64,000 nt of DNA from Haliotis asinina (Eukaryota; Mollusca; Gastropoda; Lepetellida; Haliotidae). Location: contig NC_090287.1 of assembly GCF_037392515.1 (NCBI RefSeq), positions 15,179,001-15,243,000 on the forward strand. Reading direction: 5' to 3'. The notes beneath the pieces are model-generated. The model was not told the origin of the DNA. It saw nothing but the letters and a program-made list of their open reading frames with translations, and did not search any database. The position numbers and the translations under genes are program-made. Of this stretch, positions 30,271 through 42,400 are shown one piece after another; within the stretch, counting starts at the first letter, position 1; every line of letters begins with the position of its first letter.

Positions 30271-32039
30271 TCTACCGCAATAGATTCTCTTTTGAAGAAA
30301 TAATCTGTGGCAAAGATAACGTATCCAATATTCATGCAGACTTACTTCTTACATCCATTTATCATTCCATAATTCAACTCCAAACGTATGGTTAAATAAC
30401 ACATAAACTCGTTTTCTTGGTTTTGAAAATTGCCTCATTGAATTATACATCCTTTTACAATCTCTTAATCGTGTTTAATTCGTTTAAGCTGTTTTCTCTT
30501 GGGAGAGTCATCAATACAGGCCTTGTTCGATCTGTTTGCCATTCCTTTGTGTGGGTTCTCTGTTGTCTTTCTGATGTCTTTTCTTTTTTTAATAAATACT
30601 GTTTAAACCGCATATTTTTAGTTTCGAAAATGTTTATTGGTCATGTGATTGTACTAGCATGAATTTTAAACCATGTGAATTAAAGAAAATAGATTGGTAG
30701 GGCACTTGTTGTGGGGATAAACAAACCGAAATGGTGGACCCTGTTGCAGACGCTTTTTCTCGAGTTTCAAACATTAGAGCAAAGCATTCAGAAACATGTT
30801 CATTTGATCTCTCCTACAATCACACCTGATTCCTAACTGGCTAGTGGCATTGTTTCAAAAGAAATGAAACAGTAATTTCATGACCTTAAACCATGTGTTC
30901 CACTTTCACAATGTATTGCAATACATATTGCAGTACGCCAACGTATATCACAAAACATCGCTATACGAACATTTTGGTAACACCCAACCCTACTAATGTC
31001 TATTTCGAGAAAATCGGTAAATATCTCCAACATTTCTACATTTAATGTAATATTTTTTGTCCTTATGTATCGAAAAATGTGTCGACGTTGTTCTATTATT
31101 CTTTAGTTAGTGGTAATATGACGCCGCAGTTACACAGATGGTAAGAGATAAGAGATAAGAGGTACGTTTGAAATAGTAATAACCACCCCACCATTCAAAT
31201 ACAACATTGACATGGTCAGAAAGCAAACAAACAAACAAACATACATGTTTTTATCTGTTTGTTTCCAAATCGTTTACCAGAGGGATCATGCTATAACAAC
31301 TACAAGACCTACACTTTCTTAATCTATAAATATATCTGTTGAGATAGATTGAAACCCATGTGCATTAATCATAAACATTGTATTTTATTAACTAGATGTT
31401 TCACCCAAAAAACATTTACATCCCCGTACATGTACCTTTCCAGTAAAATTCTATTGCTCTAGCCTCAACAAACCTAAACTACAGTCAATTCCACCCAATT
31501 TTGTATCAAATTGTTTAATCTAATCATGTGTAATATTGTATCTCGGACTGTTTAATTGGGCTGTCTCCTCAAACGCTGAAGGTCATCAGTGGGTCCACAA
31601 TACTGTATTCGGCGTCAAATATATTTTGCTTTAAATTCTTTAAATTCTGAGAGTGACTATATACTTACTGAAATTAATTCAGTGTACAATGTAATATTTT
31701 CTTATTTATAGATACAAGAATAAAAAGTCTTCTACAACTTTTCTTTATGATCATATTTTCATTTCGTAAAGAAGAAAAAAAAGGCACGGTATGATGCCAA
31801 ATCCGTTCTGGTGAAATCCTATAGCCTACAAAGTTAGCATGATCATGGCCTGCACAACTATCATAGTTTGAAATATGTCATCACTCATCGTGCTTTTGGA
31901 TGAGCTATAGCTATTTCTGTAAACTGGATGGTTTTACAAATGCGTTTATCTCACATACTCCACCTATCAGATTCTAAAACTGAATCAGCTTACCCGCTTT
32001 TCCATATTTCATAAATAGAAAGGAAGCAATATCGCAATA

Positions 32040-32365
32040 TCGCAATATCGCAATGTCGCTGTATCGCTATGTCGCAATGTCGCTGTATCGCCATATCGTG
32101 TCTCTATATCGCAATGTCGCCTTTTCGCGTTATCGCCATATCGCAATGTCGCCCAGTTTTATCGCCATTTCGTGTCGTGATATCGCCATTTCGTGTCTTG
32201 TTATCGCCATTTCGTGTCGTGATATCGCCATTTCGTGTCGTGTTATCGCTATATCGTGTCGGGTTTTCGCTATTTCGTTTTCTGGCTGTATCGCAATATC
32301 GCTGTATCGTGTCGGCGTATCGCAATGTCGTGTCGTGCTATCGCTTTGTCGCAATGTCGCCTTGA
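32040..32365. repeat. Right arm: 8-bp array, inverse of the left arm
   Basis: ATCGCAATGTCGCTGTATCG and similar units are the reverse complement of the left-arm array, with fewer units. Conceptual ORFs here are by-products. Confidence 0.9.
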
Positions 32366-32407
32366 TTTTACAGGGCGATAAAGCGATGGCCCGAATCAGC
32401 CACCATA

Positions 32408-32705
32408 CAAATCAGTAGATGACATCAAATCAATAGATAACCCCAGATCAGTTTATGACCTTGGAACGGGGGATGACATCAAATCAGTGGGTGACCCTGG
32501 TACAGGGGATGGCTTCAAATCAGTGGGTGACCCTGGTACAGGGGATGGCATCAAATCAGTGGGTGACCCTGGTACAGGGAATGACACAAAATCAGTGGGT
32601 GCCCTTGGTACAGGGCACAAGATCAAATCAGTAGGTGACCTTGGCACAGGGGATGACATCAAATCAGTGGGTGACCTTGGCACAGGGGATGACATGAAAT
32701 AATTT
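32408..32705. repeat. 36-bp minisatellite, right part
   Basis: GGTGACCCTGGTACAGGGGA recurs every 36 bp. As 36 is divisible by 3 it yields a 12-residue periodic ORF (GDPGTGDGIKSV), but no start context, splice site or homology supports a protein. Confidence 0.9.
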
Positions 32706-34395
32706 GAGAAAACACACCTGCTATCAGGACCACTCCTTTGTTATCATACTTTATTGTTTATTCACCATGTGACATATGACATTGTCACACATCACAAAAC
32801 CATCATCTTAAGTGAAACCATATCATGGTCTTATGATGGAGTCTGCCAAAACAGCACTGCTTGTGATGCATATAGTTGAATTGCTTGGTTACAGCTGACT
32901 TTTGCTTCATGACATGAGAGTACTGAGTTAGTGCCACCTTGAGAATAACCTAACTCTAATACACAAAGGGGGTGGGGGGAAGGTGGGGGGACAAGCCCAA
33001 AGGGTACAAAGCCTTTGTGGACAAGATGCTGGCGAAATGAAAGCCCCTTCCTGTTCTTGTACAACAACTATACAAAACTCTACGTGAAAGAAAGCAGGCT
33101 TTAAATTGTGTAGGCAAGCGAACTTAACACTTGCCCTATGGGTATTTGTCCTCTCTTTTACCCCGGAGCTTTTATTCATATGGGCGTTTGCAGTTGATAA
33201 CGTGTATTAAAGGTCAAAGAGAATGAATGAATGAGTGAGTGAGTGAGTTTAGAATTTACACCGCTTTACTCAACTTATGATAAAAGTTGTTTAACAAACG
33301 ATCATAGTTTCAAATCACTAAACAATATTACTGGTTTGTATTGCAAGGTGGTATGCACATTACGTGAACCACCGGGTATTAGTTAAAGCTCATCACGTAC
33401 CGCACGTGCATTTGTTTCACAGTTCCACCTACCGCCGATGCATTTCACTGAAATAAAAAAACCCCTGTATTTTCGTTTTATTGACAAGTGAATGAGAACC
33501 GCACGTATAATACTTAAACCAAAGGGAAACAACTCCTAAATGACTAGGCGCTTGAAACACGCCTGGAAACAATTCGAACGCCATATGCTGATGAGTTATA
33601 TAGTTGGTCTCGATTTGTTTTCTAGAATTATTTCATTAATATATCACGAACCGTAGGTTTATATAAGTGACATGGTACACATCTGTGGTCTATTTGCAAG
33701 GTAAGATTTTTTATGTGAGTATGATACTTATTTCAGTTATTTCAGTTATTTCAATTAAAAATTAGACATCAGCCTAGATTTGTGAAGTAAGACCTTCACA
33801 TACATAACAAATGTTTGTGTTTCTAAACGTGTCCATATTATTTTTTCGACATTGTCTTGGTTATGACTGGACATTTATATGGTCAGAATTCAGCAGCAGC
33901 ATTTTCTTCGTGTCATAAACATCGAGCACGCCAGTTTTATCTGTTGTCGTTTTGTGGAAGGAAAGCTCAGGGTGTTTCGGCCGTGTGAACTATAACCTGA
34001 AACAGTGAACCCCGAAGTTCGCTCGTAATTTACCATACAGTCACATGACCTCTTCAGCAGCAACGAGAAGATGAGTGACTGTTGTTTTACGCCACTTTTG
34101 GCCCTATTCCATGGGAACAACAAATTAAGGGTCTGCATGTGTAGAAAATACGGAAACCTTGTTGGAGCCATTGGTTTAGTGTGGATTTTCTCTTCTTGAA
34201 ATTGAAAGGTACTGATATCAAGTTAGACACTAAACCCAAATGATCTAAAACAGCAACCTTAAGAATACGAATCCAATTTTCGATAGCTATTATTTTTAAT
34301 TTTTATTTTAATAAATTTTATCTGCTAACGTCGCCTGACCCAAACAAACCACACATCGTATAGTGGGACCAACACACATATTGTTGCATAAAAGA

Positions 34396-34602
34396 CTACT
34401 ATATGCTTGTCGTAAGAGGCGACTAACGGGATCGGGGTCTAAGGCTCGTTGACTTGGCTGACATATGTCATCGATTCCTACATGAGCAGATTTATGCTCA
34501 TGCTGTTGATCACTGGATTGTCTGTTCAGGCTCGATTATTTATAGACCGCCGCCATATAGCTAGAAAATGTGTTTGAGTGCGGCGTAAAGCTAAACTCAC
34601 AG
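34396..34602 (+). mobile_element. SINE family A, head missing
   Basis: CTTGTCGTAAGAGGCGACTA, GCTGTTGATCACTGGATTGT and GAGTGCGGCGTAAAGCTAAA identify family A. The CTCA tail is reduced to one unit. Confidence 0.8.
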
Positions 34603-34624
34603 ATGTTGTTATTATTTTCGCGTT

Positions 34625-35035
34625 GTGTAATAACTTGTGTCCAACACTAACGAACATGTATGTTGTACATACCTTCTGTCCTATAGTATTGAACTCGTGT
34701 GTTGTACATAATCTGTTTCCAATACTTTTGAAGGCCGATGTTGTGCGATAACTTGTATCCTATACTTTTGAACGTGCATGTTGTAAGATCACTTGTGTCC
34801 AATACTTTTGAACGTGCATGTTGTAAGGTAATTTGTGTCTAATTCTTCTGAATGCGCTTGTACGATAACTTGTGTCCAGTGATTCTGAATGCGCTTGTTG
34901 TACGATACCTTGTGTCCAATACTTTTGAACGCATATGTTGTACGATATAACATGTATCCAGTGCTTTGGAACTCGAGTGTCGTATGGCACTTCGTATCCG
35001 ATACTTTCGAAGGTGTATATACGAGTATAGTAATG
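34625..35035. repeat. Degenerate ~40-bp tandem repeat
   Basis: ACTTGTGTCCAATACTTTTG and ATGTTGTAAGAT-like blocks recur at about 34,752, 34,792, 34,831, 34,869, 34,910 and 34,951, with earlier worn copies. The ORF through it is repetitive and not a gene. Confidence 0.75.
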
Positions 35036-36308
35036 TAACGTCAGTCCAGTATGCCAGGACGTCGGTTTGATCGTGGAGACGGCCACAGGCTCTTTAAGTC
35101 CTTCGATGCTACACGTGGTAATGAATTATAGCACTTTGGTGACACGCTATTTACATAACAGAGTCGACGGAAATAGACAATGATGCAACGGGCCCGTGTA
35201 ATCCGTGGATCACGATCATGTTATTCCTGTGGTGTGTGAGCCCCTGACGACGTCACTCCTTCAGCTGAAGGTGGTTTGCTATTTGGAAAGTCCATCCTAT
35301 GCAGCTATTTCAACAGAGAGTGGAATTAAAGATCAATATTTGTATAATATCGATCATACTTAAGGCATATTTTCCATCAAAGGCATAAAACTCCTAAAAT
35401 GTGCCTGAATTGGGTGATTTGGCTAATATTTTGATACCCTTGTTCCTTTTGTTTTCAAAGAAGCCTGTAAGTCGTTTTACAAGACTAACGGCGTGAGCTT
35501 GCAGTGTTTTGTTTAACAGTGATGTTGTCTTTATCAAGGATGTCTTTAACTATAAACTTTAACGGGCTCACTTAATATAAGGATATAAATTAAGTATCCC
35601 ATCTTACATGCAAGATAAATCACTATCACGTCTGAACAAGCAAAATAACAAGAAATGACAGAGCCAAATTCTATGTACATTAGATAATATGTAACTGCCA
35701 CTCAGTCTGTGAGCTCGAAAAAGTCAACATTATTGTTGTATGAACGTTGCTTACGCACGCAGTCGTAATACTGAAACGTACTTCGTGAAAGAAATGACTA
35801 TGTTTGCACGGGACAAAATACAAGAAGCGAGAGTCCAAAGTTACTTAAGTCCACCTAACCGGCAATTCAGTGTAGATTTTACGTGTGAAAGTCAATGTGT
35901 GATTAAACTTGACAGGCCACGCCTTTGTCAATTTGTAAACCACGCCCCTAGGTCGATTTGCGCCCAAGAGTAGAAATACAACAACTAACTATGGCTAAGC
36001 GTTAAATCGATATCACAAACTACCATAAATTATAGTTTTGGTAATGTATTATGGGTATGATGCGGTGGGTATGTACATAAGTATAACACGGCAAATAAAA
36101 TGATTACTTTTGTTGGTACACACCATAATACATATATTAAATCGGTTTATGTACAATACGTTGACGAGATAGTAGTTTTATCTTTCGCCGCTAGGTGGAG
36201 CTAACGAACGGGGAAGTGTGAATACGGAGTTGGGATGCTGAAAGTTCAACCTGTTCATTTACTGATTATGTGAACGACATGGTTTGATATCAGGACTTAC
36301 TGACTGAT

Positions 36309-36427
36309 ATGAGCAATATGCCAGAAATTTCAAGGCAGCCAGCTTGCGACTGGGCGTCACGGATTCAAATACATGGTACATTGTTCAAGAAACCGTTTGG
36401 CCATCAATCTAACAAGTGGTCGAAAAG
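36309..36427 (+). CDS. PLEKHD1: PLEKHD1-like coding exon 1
   Basis: The exon carries the start codon and the first PH beta-strand region, ending in KPFGHQSNKWSK. Donor AAAAG|GTAAGG leaves two bases (AG) that complete an Arg codon with the A opening the exon at 62420. The match to the KPFGRPSAKWSRR segment of human PLEKHD1 identifies an exon 26 kb away from its partner. Confidence 0.75.
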
Positions 36428-39400
36428 GTAAGGCATTTGCCATTCGAAAGGCTCATTTGGTAAAGTGACCCTTGAGTGCATCAATGACATTTGACCATAT
36501 CTGTATGTTTTCATATATTTTATTTAGTTTGTGTTGTTTGTCACTGTCGTTATCCTTGTTTGTTTGTGAAGAGACGGTTTAATGAGTTTGACATATTGAT
36601 TTTCTGTTTGTAAACAACACATGGTCTCACATGTTGTTATGTTAGGCGGTTTGAGTTTCGTCACTCGTAGTATCAATTTACGAAACCAAAGGAATATTTT
36701 TAACGGTGTTTCCCCTTTAAATGAATCATGTAATTACACCACGTTTACACGGTATTGCAGGGAATTACCCACACTGGGACATGTCTTCCTTCCTAAAAGC
36801 CAGGGCATCATGTTTGCTCCTCAAGTAAAACTGCGTATACCCTATTTTAACTCAGCATTTGATATATCATCCATGGTTAGCAAGTTTGAGTGGTATTCAT
36901 TACACTTGATATGCCCTAGAGACAGTGTAATCCATTGTTCTCTGTGAAATTATTACTTAAGTTCATAGTTCAATTCATCAATAATTAAGTTATTTTTCCT
37001 CCACACCATGCTATCAGTATCAATATTATTTTCTTTCATTGTATCTAGGTACCCATACTTAAAACTCACTTGAAACGTAAAACACAACTTTGCAAATTCT
37101 GATACCTTTCAGTCTGTACTTGCCACAACAAATCATCAAAAATTTTAATTCAACCCACAAAGCTGAAAAAAAAATCTATGATGATAAAACACCTGCAAAA
37201 TCGGAGTTCAAATGATTCACTAATTTTCCCCAGCATTTAGGGAAAACATGGTTTCAACAACTGTGCTCATAACATATGCAGTATGTCCCCGAAAAGCAAG
37301 AGGTCGTGAGCACCAGTAGTCTAATCTTTATTGTGTACACAAACAAGTAAATAATATACTCATTACATGAAAAAAACATGTTGACTGTGATAAGTAGACT
37401 GTCACAGAAAACATATTGTCTGGTTTATTGACAATTATATGTCCATCTGCTTGTCTGCTAATGACAAAATGCAGTGCACATCTTATCACTGACCATATCC
37501 AATTTGAAATTAACACCTATCAGGCTTATACGCCATAGACAAAGAGCCGGCAAATGAACCAGTGGTCAATGAAAAGGCTTCAATACACTTGAGTGAACAC
37601 CCACCAACTCTGACTGGGATTGGTATCACAGCTGCTTTGTTTAAAGGGAGTTAAACCCCAGTACAAAATATTGCACTTTCAACTTGCAATTATACGCTTA
37701 TAATTCTGTCTATTTGTTTTTTCTTAATCAGCATTGCATTATATATATCATGAATAAGCGATAACTGTGTTTTAATTACGTTTGATTGTTTGGTTGCATG
37801 TGACCTTTGAGTTGTGTAAGGGGCACTGGTTGACTGAATAAACATCAATGACTTGCAATCGCTTTGATCTAATTTTGATTACTCTGTGATTACAGATGGT
37901 ATGCAGATTAGCTTATCAATACAAGTAGCACCAATGAAAAGGTTAATTTTCATCATTTTCAGACTAAACATCAATGTTTGGAAAATATATTTTTGTCATA
38001 TGTTGCTTAATTAAAAGACTTTGTTTTCTGAACTGTCTTTTTATTGGCATGATTAGTGTTTGTATTGTTTTGATGGTCTCTTAATAATTTTTAGCATCAT
38101 GGTATTATTTTAATGTAGGTCATGTGTCATATTATTTCCAACAGGATTTAACTTTCAGGAATTGTTTATGAAATGTTTCATCAAGGTTGTCACTCATGAT
38201 TGATTATGTTACGACTATAAGCAGTTAATGGCAGACTAAGAGAGTTACAGACTTGCAAAGCAGCTGTAACTGAGTATGGTTGTTACGGTATTAGTTTTAC
38301 AAGAAGGTGACAGTATGTTAGGTTCTGATCTGTCATGAATTAAATTCTATCATGGAATAGCTTGAAAACTATTGTTATGTGATGTCATTTAGACAATGAT
38401 GTCATGTAGAATGTGTAGTGAGTGATATAGGCACATTATATAGCTTCAGATTGATGTACTGTCCTCTCTGTAAAGAACATAGATGAAAAGTAGCACCAGC
38501 CCAAACCAGTTGTGTTCATGTTAATGGTGTCAGAAGGGCTACTACAGTGTCCAACAGTTTGGCGTGAGTTGCTTTAAGCTTTCACAATGACGATGGAAGA
38601 TAACCTTGCCTTATTTCCTTTCCTGAAAAATGCAGTCCATGTTTTGATAGTTGACATTTATAATGACAAAGGATTCACTATGAATGTATTATATCTTTTT
38701 AGAGACCGAATTGCATTGAATGAATTTGTTTTTGATGAACTGAAACATTTTCAATAATAGTTACTGGAGAAAGACATACATATCAGCACTGCAGTTTTCC
38801 CCAAACAAATTCTTGAATAATGCACACATGTAAACATAGACAGTCATGTACATTTTCAATCTTTCTATGGATGGCTTATATAGTTTCTCTTACAGAATGA
38901 TGTAGAAGTTTATTGGATGTGCTTATGGGAGCAGGGCCCTTAGTGCAACAGATGTAGTTGCCCAATGCTTCTCATACTGACAGGCTATACATCAGGAAAA
39001 AAACCAAGGTTGCTAGATGTCATTTTGTTGAGAAATTGATTGTAGTTTAGATAAGTGACAAAACTTTGACATCCGGGTTTAATGCACATCTATTTTCCTT
39101 TGGCACATGTTCAAGTGTTTTTGAGTTACCATGAGTAGGGTATTTGGAGTTATTTATATGACCAGCAAGTATGGTCTGTTATTGTGATTTCCTAGTCTGG
39201 TTGATGTTTTCCTGGGTTGTAGTTCATCAGTATACAACCCCATTTATGATCCATCTCACTACTCATAAATGATTACGTGAATTTTGCGGCAATGTGATTA
39301 ATCTATATAGATTGCTGTGGAGTCCTCTAATCATTGTTATGTTATTCAGGGGTTCAAAATTGGTTTAAAAAGCCACTTGAAACAGGGCAAGGGTCTCTAA

Positions 39401-42400
39401 GAAAGTAGCTTGTCCTGATTGATTTTCCACTTGCCCAGATATTGACATAATCATGATAATGCAATTATGAAAGAATGAATCAACATGGTACTTAATGTTA
39501 ATGTTTACTGGACTATTTATCAGGAAGTGATAAACAACAAACAAAGATAATTGTACTTTATTTGGAAATTTAATAGCTATATTTTAAGCACATATGAAAT
39601 GAAATCCATGTTTATTTTCAGTTTGAAACTGTAAGCGGAAATCATCTTGTAGCCCACAGACAAGTATGATATTATTTGATTGCCCCAAATGAAACTGACT
39701 TGTAGCGCATGTCGTGTAATCAGATTTTTGAACCCCTGTTAAAAGCTCATTTAAAACAGTTCTTCATTCAAAACATAACCAGTGAACTGTCAATGTTGAT
39801 GTTTGTGAATGTCTCATTGTTTGTTCCACAGCATTAATGCAGAGTTACTGTGACAGAACAGGTTACTGGCTTTGTTTTTCTTCTGTAGTGTAAGAACCTC
39901 TCTGGTTTGAATCCTGTTTAAATATATGTTATACCACGGACATTTGGATCTTCTTAGAGGTGATTGCTTTGTGGAATGACTCCGTGATTATCTTTTTTCT
40001 TTGTCCTGTTTGTTAGTTAACTTATTTTCTAAATCGAGTTGAGCTGCTACGATAATTACTTCAGTGCTTGTTAATATTAACAAGGCTAATAACAAATTAT
40101 GGACCATTTGTTCACACTGGAATAAGATGGATTTGAAAGTCTAGTTGAGTTATTTCTTAAAGTTTCTACCACAGCAGAGATTGAACCCTGAAAAGTATTT
40201 GTTGTGACTTTAAAAGGTTCTCAGCATGAATGACAGGTTTGAAGGTTAAATCTTGAATGATGAGCCAATTTCATTATCTTGTCACATATGCTCCTATTTA
40301 GAAAGATGGATTCTGTTCTGGAGGTGTGATAAGTTGTTGTGTTGTCAGACTAGGTTCTCAATGAAGGAGCACAGGTGCTGATTGGGGGTGAAGGGAATAG
40401 CCCTGTCCATACTGGCTGCCAGGCCCTGGTCACTGATGAACAGTTAGTATACAGCTTAGAGGTACTTACTGGTTTACAGTCAGGTTGGATGTAGCAGGTG
40501 TGTGCTTGATGGAATGTGCATCTGGTTTGGGAAGAGGCAATATCCTGAAATGACTTGAAATAAAAACAGTTTAGATTTCCGATGAAATAATTGACTGTGC
40601 AGAGATCATCTTGCCAATTAAGTTAGCATCGCAGGGGGTCCTGATGGTGGTGTGATTGTAGGTTTGGTAAACTGTATACTGTAATGAGGGAAGTTGGCCG
40701 GTCCAGGTTTGAAACAAATCTTATGGTTTTGAAGCAATATATAGTTAGTTTCTAAATTTCTAGTTGAATTTGAATATGAGATATATTTGTTCGCATAATC
40801 TGTTTATGAAATAACCTGGACCCTGCAATGTTACATGCACATTTCCATAATTACTTGAAAATGCCATGTTTGCATCCATGTGTGATGCTGACAAAGTAAC
40901 AGTTGCCTTCCTCACATTTAGAAAATGATATTTAGACTTCATTTGTATATGATATAAACAATGTCTTAATCTGTGTTTATAAGTAATATTTTCTACTAAT
41001 ATTTTACTACTAAAACAGCTTGATAATTTTCCTGGTCACTTACTTTAAGAGTCCTTCAAGAAAATCAAAACACATGCATCTTATTTTAAGTAGTTGTATC
41101 CTATACACCTGGTGATTGACTTTGAAAATTCACAGTATATTAAAAATGTGTGCCCCTTCTTGAAACATCTCGTTGACCCTTGCTTATAACATCCAGCATT
41201 GGATTGCTTGGTTTGAATTGATTGCCAAGTATGATATGAAGCAAGTCTGAAGGCTTGATTTAATTTCCTACATTGTTTAAGGTCCAGTACAGTTATAAGA
41301 ACATTTCATCACATTTGTTTGTATTTTAAAGTTAGTGTTGTGTTAAACCACGGATCAAAATTGATCAACGTAAGAAAGACCAAATACTGCCAGCCCCACT
41401 GTTCGGAAAGCCTTTTCAAAATGGATGCTGGTGCTTCTAGAAAGGTACTGGTGATATCTTAGCAGTGGGTAAGATGTATTGAAGTGTTGTTAAATCAGGC
41501 ATCAGTCTTTCCTTGAAACATTCTTTTCTGGCTGTTAAGTGGGTAGCTCACATGGCTGGTGGCAATTCCAATGCATATTTTATCTTTTGATTTGAGGTAA
41601 GTAAAAGAACATTGCCTTTATCGTCCTGCTCTTTATGTCCAATGTCTTTTGATGTCAACAGTGTATACAGGCGTTCACTCTGAGAACTAGTCGCCCCCCC
41701 AAAAAACCTAAAGAATACATTAAAAAGTAATTCAAGTCGAGAAGATTTGGCAAGTCTAATTAAGCACAACTTAACATTACAATCAAGTCTCCATTTTGAG
41801 CTTTTGTTTTCTTTTGTAGAGCTTGTTTTTTAAATAGGTTGACTGAATTTCTTAATAACTGAATATAAGTCAAAGTGAAAACTGTGTGACATATTTACAG
41901 CTAACATAGAATTTCGTTATGCTTCTGAAAATATGTAATAATGATTTTTGCACACTAGAGGGTCAAGGGCAGTTGGATAGTGTAGTGCTTCAGTGTGTAA
42001 GTTATTAATGTGACGGAAGGATGATGAAAGAAGACCTATTTTACTCTAGGTGCTGAAAGACTAACAACAACTACTACTAGATTGTAAGTATATGGGTTTT
42101 ACAGGAGGTTTTAAGTGTTGCATGATGAATTAAGTGTAACTGATGTTCATAGCTTTGACGTAGACATTGTTAAATAAGCATCTCTTCAAGTTTTCCTGTC
42201 ATATCAACTTGTATGAAGTGGAAGTGATGTCATATGCTGTTCAAAGTGAGGATAAAACTCATTCATTATTTTGACAGTTTTTGTTGCATGGCTGCTTCAT
42301 TGGATTACCATAATTCAAACATTCGAATAAAATTGACTAGCAATTCAATGAAACAACATTACAAGGTAACTGGCCATTGAGTGAACATTGAACAACGGGA

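Larger units (their letters stand above)
28034..32407. mobile_element. Foldback-type transposable element with long 8-bp-repeat inverted ends
   Basis: Both ends begin TATGGTGGCTGATTCGGGCC and read inward in opposite orientation. The terminal arms span about 28,034-28,572 and 31,940-32,407. They are built mainly from degenerate 8-bp units (CGACATTG, CGATATAG, CGATACAG, CGATAACG). The inverted homology resumes at about 28,585-28,725 versus 31,215-31,400. CAAATC flanks both ends (28,028-28,033 and 32,408-32,413), a likely 6-bp target duplication. No intact transposase is visible; the middle holds a decayed reverse transcriptase. Architecture recalls Drosophila Foldback or Galileo elements; superfamily unknown. 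Confidence 0.85.
32706..36308. other. Intergenic region upstream of the PLEKHD1-like gene
   Basis: Contains a SINE A copy, a degenerate 40-bp array and a possible TATA-plus-donor site at 33,657-33,701. The open frames (for example 33,890-34,171 minus and 35,740-35,973 plus) are unrecognised and unsupported by splice logic. Confidence 0.5.

Noticed and set aside
28077..32365. Possible CRISPR array or bacterial origin
   Set aside because: Units are 8 bp and degenerate with no spacers, and the surrounding genes are spliced animal genes.
32453..32702. Open frames with 12-residue repeats on both strands
   Set aside because: A 36-bp minisatellite is open by arithmetic; there is no start context, splice sites or recognisable homology.
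36621..36947. 108-codon open frame in the PLEKHD1-like intron 1
   Set aside because: No recognised domain, poor start context and no splice support; a chance ORF is expected in sequence of this length.
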